Shown here: piece by piece, positions 58,298-64,000 of the stretch
Position numbering within the stretch: position 1 is the first letter of the stretch
Layout: every line of letters starts with the position of its first letter
NCBI GenBank assembly: GCA_903813345.2
Contig: CAIIXF020000001.1
Location: forward strand, 17,691,915 to 17,755,914
Reading direction: 5' to 3'
Length of the DNA: 64,000 nt
DNA from: Owenia fusiformis
Taxonomy: Eukaryota; Annelida; Polychaeta; Sabellida; Oweniidae
The notes under the pieces: generated by a model
What the model saw: only the letters and a program-made list of their open reading frames with translations
What the model was told of the DNA's origin: nothing
The model's database searches: none
Position numbers and translations under genes: made by a program

Positions 58298-60575
58298 CTA
58301 TCTGTATGCAGTGTTACTTCCGGGTCTCATCCAACTGTCATCCTGTAGGGTTGCACCTGATGGAGGTCTGAAATACAACAAACAATATTATAATCACACT
58401 GCCATATTTCTCACTCTCTGATTGGACATTTCCTATAATAGCTTCCGAAATGGGTAAATAACATGCAGGAATATAATTGATATCTGAGGTGAGCGGCTGA
58501 TATATATATCTCGCTGAGGTGAACGGGACATATATATATCACCCGCTAATCAACAATCCCCGGGAATTTCTTTCGGTGCTTTTTTGAATTCCCGGGATAT
58601 ACTTTTGGCTCTATTTGATAAATACGAATTTCATACACTGTTAAATGTTAAGAGCTGTCGAGGTTTTAAAAAACATAAATTGTTGAGGACTTTAAATTGA
58701 GATAAAATATTCATGTTCTGATTGTAATTATCGTTTGTAATTATTACACTAGGGTTCCCTTACATTCAATGCATATTCAATTCTCATCATCTACTAAGTA
58801 CATGTATAGGATAAATCCGTTATATTGAATGCTCGATTTTTGATACAGGGTATTTCCCTCGGATATACCCTGTATCAAAAACCTCCCATTAAATAACCTC
58901 TATATATTGACCAGACAAATGTCTCATATTTCTCAGATACTATTTTTTCTTATTCTTATTTTATTTAGAGGGTTGATTTATGAAAATATGACTGTTAAAC
59001 ATATAACCTAACCTGTTATGAGTCTGCTTTGCCATAAAACGATCAAGTATGTCATCTGGATCTCCCACAGATATTTCATCTCCTGGAAAACATAATTAAC
59101 GCCTCTGGGATCAGTCAAGAGTGTTCGGATTAGCAGGTGTTCACATTCCAATTTTTTTCAATATATAGGTCAATGAGAGGTGAAACATTTGGACCGAAAG
59201 AAAGTGTTCACATTGAGAGATGTTCCGATAAGTCAGTTGTTAGGATATATATATATATACAGGTTTCACAATATTGTGGTCTCTGAAACAACTACAAAAA
59301 CAGCAACTTTTTGGAGTAGCAAATACTACTGACCAAAATATTTTTTCAACTCATTATTCATTTCATGAAAAAAATAAATTGGGCACTCAAAAACGTTTAT
59401 CTCCTTTAAGCAAAATCTATAACCATGACATGACATGAAACCATATTAGAAATCCCTTCTGGGGTTGAAGTCCTATGCTCAATTGGCATCAGCCTATAAC
59501 ATTTGAACCCAATCAATGAATCAGAATTTGAGGTACTGCCTGGACAGACAAACAAATGAACAGAAGGTTGGGAGGATGGACAAATAGTTATTCAGACATA
59601 CGGAAAAGACAGCTTCTCTATATCCTTCCTAGACTTTGTTCAGTGGGATGATCATACTGCATGATAACTTTAACAGCAAATAGTAATTTGTCGGATTCAC
59701 ACATGGCTAGTTTTTATGTTATTAAACTATATTCATTTAAATAATCACACAAAAGCAGTAACTGCTTCAGTGCATAATGAGAAACATTTTTATTACAATG
59801 TTGTCAAGAATTAACAGTTTCCTGGTCAATTAATTTATTTATTCACCTAGAATCACCTCATGTTTACCACTTTTAAAACTTATTGTACCATTTAATAAAT
59901 AATAAACAACACTCACTGTATTCCCCTTTCAATTAGTAAAGAAAATCATTAAATTGATCTTATATAATTAAATAAATTTTTTGACAGAACTTGTGTTAAT
60001 TAAGATTTATATTTCTCGAGATAAGCCTAGAAAAATTCATGTGGTTGTAAAAAAAATGGTGAATAATTTTCTAATGAAGCAGATAAATTGACAGCAATCA
60101 ACGAAGGATTTACATGTAAACTCAATTGATTTTGTACTTTTACAGGAAAAGTTTCACACATTGACATCATCGATTTTAAAGTGGCTAATTATAATATCAA
60201 CAAGTTAACTTTGTGTGGAAAAGTTAAGCAGTTAATCCAGCAGAAGTTTTCCTGAAAAAGTGCTGGCAAGAAAAACAGATAATTCTAAGTCACTGGTCTT
60301 CAAGTTCAGAAGTCCATTTAGTAAATCAGCCCTCAAAGAGCTTGAAATCATCTGTACAAAATACACTAAACCTACCTCTTTTTAAATGTGGAACCCTTTT
60401 AAAGAAATTACAGGAACTTAAATGGTACTTTACCTGCTAGAGTTTTTAGCTTGCGTAGCCGCTCCTCATTCTTGCGAGTAATTCTGTCGGGATCGATGCT
60501 GGTGGTAGATCCCATATTAGTCCCCAGGGAAATATTGTCCAAGTTAGTGTAGGGAGAGGGTTGTCTTGGGGTGGC
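58298..60575 (-). CDS. Last three coding exons of an unidentified gene
   Basis: Exons are 60575-60434, 59082-59013 and 58367-58298 on the minus strand. Acceptors TTTTCAG, TTTTCCAG and TATTTCAG and donors GTAAAG and GTTAGG flank them. Phases (0, then 1, then 2) fit at each junction and the frame closes with TAG, so this is a true C terminus of about 93 residues. The first exon encodes ATPRQPSPYTNLDN and then a charged stretch, RITRKNEERLRKLKTLA, likely helical. The second encodes GDPDDILDRFMAKQ and the last SWMRPGSNTAYR. Conserved-looking charged helix and linear motifs suggest a structural or scaffold protein, but I do not recognise the family. Upstream exons lie beyond 60575, and the LINE at 61 kb would then sit in an intron or upstream. 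Confidence 0.75.
58837..58881. repeat. Perfect 17-bp inverted repeat in an intron
   Basis: TTTTTGATACAGGGTAT and its exact complement are separated by 11 bp (TTCCCTCGG region). It lies between the last two exons of the unidentified gene. It resembles part of the GATATC-rich element at 30058-30190, so it is probably a fragment of that family. Confidence 0.75.
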
Positions 60576-61028
60576 CTGAAAAGTACATTCAGAAGCTACT
60601 TCGTTTGTCTCATACACCACAATATTTGATGCAAGAAGTTTGAGCTTATAAGAGAAAATGAGGAGAAACATACTTTTAAACAGGGTGATCCCAAAATGCA
60701 AACCATCTTACTTTACAACATATATTCAACTTATATATTATCAAAGACAGAAATTGCATTTTCATGTTATTCTGAATAACAGTATGATTCAGACAAGGCA
60801 TTTAATGTCATGTTAAACATGCAAAATGTCACTTCTGCCATTTGTTACAGATGCTGATCAAACACCAACTGCCAATACCATTCACAAAAAAGTTGGCGAC
60901 AATAACAATATGTCACCACTTTTAATTTGCCTTAAATTTGTTCATGCTTAATAAATTTTAAAACATACATCTGTTTCCGACATTAGCCACTACTCAACAT
61001 TGTTGACAATAAAACACTATACAACAAA

Positions 61029-61898
61029 GTGTGCTCTTTAACAGAAAAACTACAAACTGACAAGCCAATCAGCTGCAGCATTCCACAAAGTATACAATCT
61101 GAGCCAATCCATCAATTGCCAAATACTGCCAACCCCACTAAAAGTCCCACTGGATCTAGCAGACCCCCAGCAGCAAGTCCCAGACTTAACGCCACAAATA
61201 GACCCCCTGCAGCTCACCAAGGTAACAGCACATCTAAACCCCCCAAGTCAACCCCAACCCACGGAAAAGGCAAACGCAAAACAGTACATATAATGTACTC
61301 TAGCAATGGGAAAGGTCTAGCAGGAGTCATGATGAGTAAAGATAATGCCATTTCTGCAACCTCATCAGTATATAGTGGTGGAAGAATAGAGACAGGCACA
61401 TACAGCTTAGAGAAAGGTGATATTAAGGAGTCCACTGATTTCAAGTTCATAGGACTTGGGACAAATAATATTCCAGCTGATCATCCACAAGATATGGTAT
61501 ATGAACTAAAGAACTTAATGCAAACTGCGAAAAATAAGCATCCTAGATCAAAACTAATCTTGTGTGGTATTCATCACCGTGGCGACAGTCGTGACAGCGG
61601 AACGAGAGATATTTGGAATTCAAAGATTGATTATGTAAATCATGAGATGCGATCCTTTTGTACAAAGCAAGGACATGGATTTATAGATATCAATGAAGTC
61701 AATGGATCAACAGTTCGAAATCCTTGCATGAAAGTCTTATACAAAGACATGTTACATTTCAATCACTTGGGACGCAGCAGACTAGTTGACGCTATGATCT
61801 CTATAATGAGACAAGAATGCCCCACCACTTATGCACAGGCTGCAGCCTATCCTTCATCTGTAAACCCTCAAAGAGCTTGGTCTCATGCCAAGTTTTAG
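61029..61898 (+). CDS. LINE ORF1: SGNH-type esterase
   Basis: 289 codons, beginning at a GTG; the frame is open a few codons further upstream to a TAG and has no ATG there, so the true N terminus is missing or differs. Residues 1-83 are a Pro/Ser/Thr-rich linker. The esterase domain follows. Block I is MYSSNGKGLAG with the probable nucleophile S92, where the usual Asp of GDS is replaced by Ser. Block III is GLGTNN (143-148), and Block V is KDMLHFNHLG with D240 and H243. The Ser-Asn-Asp-His set is thus complete. CR1-group ORF1 proteins with this domain are known; the esterase is thought to act on lipid or acetyl groups during particle formation or membrane contact, but its substrate is unknown. 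Confidence 0.82.
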   Translation: MCSLTEKLQTDKPISCSIPQSIQSEPIHQLPNTANPTKSPTGSSRPPAASPRLNATNRPPAAHQGNSTSKPPKSTPTHGKGKRKTVHIMYSSNGKGLAGVMMSKDNAISATSSVYSGGRIETGTYSLEKGDIKESTDFKFIGLGTNNIPADHPQDMVYELKNLMQTAKNKHPRSKLILCGIHHRGDSRDSGTRDIWNSKIDYVNHEMRSFCTKQGHGFIDINEVNGSTVRNPCMKVLYKDMLHFNHLGRSRLVDAMISIMRQECPTTYAQAAAYPSSVNPQRAWSHAKF

Positions 61899-63604
61899 AC
61901 TGTGAGTGTGGTGTAGCATCAGCATCTGATCAAATTAGAGATTATGTCTCTAAAACTGTATATGTTGACACTCAAAGATCTGTACATAATGTAAAAAATG
62001 CACATTATCCTGAAACACATGTTAATATTAATGTTAAAACTAGGAATCATATAACATATGTAAATAATAACTGTGATGATTATTCATATTCTGTGTGTGT
62101 TGATCCAGCAACACATGTTAAGGAAGGTAGCCAATATGAGATTGATTCAACACTTGATTCTAGTAAATCATCAGAATTGTGTACTGGTTTCAATTTAGAA
62201 ACACATTTTAACGTAGAAACAGAAACAAATGTCAATTCAGAAACACATTCTAATATTGGAGAAGTCTTATCTGCAGAGAAAAATCTTTCAGTACTCCTTT
62301 GGAATATTAATAAATTATCTGACAAATTGCATGATGGGAAAGATGTACAAACTTTTTTACAAGATTATCAAATTATTTTATTGAGTGAGACATGGCTTTC
62401 TCCAATAGAAGATATTGTTTTTGAAGGTTATGCCTGTTACAACCTTGCTCGTAATTCAAATATTAGTGCAAATAATGGTCATAACTCAGGTGGGCTTGCA
62501 GTGTTGATCAGTGATGAATATAGTACAGGTGGTATTGATATACTTCCACAATCTCATGACTTTTTCGTCTGGATAAAATTAAGTTCCACTTATTTTAATA
62601 TTGAAGAAGATTTATTTATATGTTTTATCTATTTGCCATTTAAAGGCTCTGTGTATGAATCTGCGACAGGGCCAAATAATATTGACATACTAGAAATATC
62701 AATAGCTCATTATCAAACCTTGGGGAAGACAATAATTTGTGGTGATATGAATGCCCGAACAGCTAATCTTACTGATAGTAACATAGATATACTTGGTAGT
62801 AATGGTGATTTACCAGTAGATATGTTTAGCATTAATGAGTCAATGCTTCCACAAGAAAATGGAAACAAAATTGATGATCTTTTCAGAACACGTAACTCTA
62901 TGGATAAAAATGTAAGGGCAATTTCGCAAACACACGGGAGAGAATTTTTATCATTATGTAAATCAGCAAACATGAAAATACTCAATGGGCGTCTCTATAG
63001 TGACAAAGAAGTTGGAAAGTACACTTGTTATCGGAACTTCACTCATAATTGTGAATCAAACTCTGACCTTGGTAAATCTGTTATTGACTATGTAGTAATT
63101 CAACCTATTATAATTCCATTGATATCAGATTTTAAAGTACATGATAGAAGGGTAGAATCTGATCATGCCCCTTTGCATTTTTCACTTTCACTGACAAAAT
63201 CAGGAAAATCACGTTTTAAAGCTAGTGTATCAGATCAAAGAAAGAATGCATTTAATATTAATTCTTTTAAGTCGTACAAATGGGAAGCGGCACAGACAAA
63301 TGAATTCATCCAAAAACTTAGTGATCAAACTAGTAATGAATTGTTGACCACTTTCTATACTGAATTGGGCTGTTCTAATATTGGGACAGATGAACTATTA
63401 AGTAAACTTTTAAATGTAATACACCATGCTTGTGAGGGAACATTTAAACTTAAAGAATTAAAATCAAACAAAAGCAGTAAATTTCCTATAAATGCTTGGT
63501 TCACTGATGAATGTAAAATGTTGAAAAGAAAAGTTCATGATGCTATCAAAAATAAACTTGATGAAACTCATATTAACCAAATTATCAAAGAATACAATCA
63601 CTAA
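61817..63604 (+). CDS. LINE ORF2, N-terminal part: AP-endonuclease
   Basis: 595 codons overlap the end of ORF1 by 82 bp in another frame. About 150 N-terminal residues have no recognised domain and are rich in Asn/Thr/Ser. The endonuclease begins at about 158 (LLWNINKLSD), with LLSETW at 188-193, GDMNAR at 309-314 and SDHAPLH near 450, so the catalytic set is present. The frame ends at TAA 63602-63604, but the homologous sequence continues in the +1 frame. The start position is uncertain: it may be translated by reinitiation after ORF1 or with a downstream ATG. Confidence 0.82.
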   Translation: MPHHLCTGCSLSFICKPSKSLVSCQVLDCECGVASASDQIRDYVSKTVYVDTQRSVHNVKNAHYPETHVNINVKTRNHITYVNNNCDDYSYSVCVDPATHVKEGSQYEIDSTLDSSKSSELCTGFNLETHFNVETETNVNSETHSNIGEVLSAEKNLSVLLWNINKLSDKLHDGKDVQTFLQDYQIILLSETWLSPIEDIVFEGYACYNLARNSNISANNGHNSGGLAVLISDEYSTGGIDILPQSHDFFVWIKLSSTYFNIEEDLFICFIYLPFKGSVYESATGPNNIDILEISIAHYQTLGKTIICGDMNARTANLTDSNIDILGSNGDLPVDMFSINESMLPQENGNKIDDLFRTRNSMDKNVRAISQTHGREFLSLCKSANMKILNGRLYSDKEVGKYTCYRNFTHNCESNSDLGKSVIDYVVIQPIIIPLISDFKVHDRRVESDHAPLHFSLSLTKSGKSRFKASVSDQRKNAFNINSFKSYKWEAAQTNEFIQKLSDQTSNELLTTFYTELGCSNIGTDELLSKLLNVIHHACEGTFKLKELKSNKSSKFPINAWFTDECKMLKRKVHDAIKNKLDETHINQIIKEYNH

Positions 63605-64000
63605 ACAGCGGGAAAAAAGAAGGTTTAAAGCAGGAATGTTAGAGAGTTTGGTAGTTAATAGGTCTAAATCTTCAACCGATTTTTGGAAACTTATTAATGC
63701 AATGCCAGGAAATATAATTAGAGATATATCAGTACCCCCTGAGGATTTATTAACCTATTTTCAAAATTTGGCAAAGCCTCCAAACATGGATTATTTTGAT
63801 AATGATGCACTTCAAAAGATGAATGAATTTATTCAAGATAGCATTCAAAATAACTCTGATGACATTAATTTAAATCTTTGTTATAATATTATAGATGGCA
63901 GAATCAGTCAAATTGAGGTGTACAATGCTTTTAAAAAAGTAAATTCTCATAAATCAGCTGGCATTGATGGTATCCCATCGAACATAATTAAGAGTTGTGA
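63603..64000 (+). pseudogene. LINE ORF2 continuation after a frameshift, start of reverse transcriptase
   Basis: The +1 frame is open from about 63603 to the window edge and reads as the expected continuation. A basic KQREKRRF segment is followed by FWKLINAMPG and then HKSAGIDGIP near 63948, the first conserved block of LINE reverse transcriptases. A one-base indel around 63580-63602 separates it from the endonuclease part, so this copy of ORF2 cannot make a full protein unless the shift is a sequencing error or is bypassed. Confidence 0.75.

Larger units (their letters stand above)
61000..64000 (+). mobile_element. CR1-like non-LTR retrotransposon, cut by the window end
   Basis: Two overlapping frames encode an esterase ORF1 and an endonuclease/RT ORF2, in the order and arrangement of CR1-group LINEs. 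The 5' limit is not defined: ORF1 opens just after a TAG near 60990 and lacks an ATG at its start. ORF2 has a frameshift near 63600, and its reverse transcriptase continues past 64000. It lies on the strand opposite to, and 5' of, the unidentified gene at 58298-60575. Confidence 0.85.

Overview
The window is animal nuclear DNA. Genes have GT-AG introns, and the set includes a type II Golgi fucosyltransferase, a rhodopsin-class receptor, CR1-like non-LTR retrotransposons with an esterase ORF1, and a Polinton/Maverick-type element. It is AT-rich, gene-poor and full of small inverted-repeat elements. The mix suits an invertebrate bilaterian, perhaps marine, but the sequence does not fix the species.

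Layout. 1-8658 is a tandem array of two near-identical unit types (1338 and 865 bp) that alternate, with no coding potential. 9085-12530 holds a 5'-truncated non-LTR retrotransposon on the minus strand. 12.5-21.5 kb is a graveyard of short inverted-repeat elements. 21535-26182 (+) is a complete three-exon alpha1,3-fucosyltransferase gene with a 43-bp minisatellite in intron 1 and a long-TIR element in intron 2. 26.3-43.4 kb is mostly repeats: a 108-bp higher-order tetranucleotide array, an inverted-repeat element rich in GATATC, and a tandemly triplicated exon/intron block on the minus strand at 36-37.5 kb. 43455-48094 (+) is a three-exon GPCR gene. 58298-60575 (-) holds the last three coding exons of a gene I do not recognise. 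61.0-64.0 kb (+) is a second LINE with an SGNH-esterase ORF1 and an endonuclease/RT ORF2, cut by the window edge.

The most interesting object is at 51342-55714: a compact 4373-bp Polinton-like element. It has 232/233-bp terminal inverted repeats that start AGT and end ACT, a 6-bp target-site duplication (AACGTC), and only two genes, both intact and co-oriented. These are a zinc-finger/packaging-type P-loop ATPase (two exons) and, 59 bp downstream, a DDE integrase with a C-terminal chromodomain. I see no polymerase, protease or capsid genes. The element sits inside one terminal repeat of an older inverted-repeat element. That older element's other arm still carries the uninterrupted sequence, so it confirms both ends and the TSD. 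A cluster of ETS-like and YY1-like motifs lies upstream of the ATPase gene.

All similarity calls come from motifs read by eye; no database search was possible.
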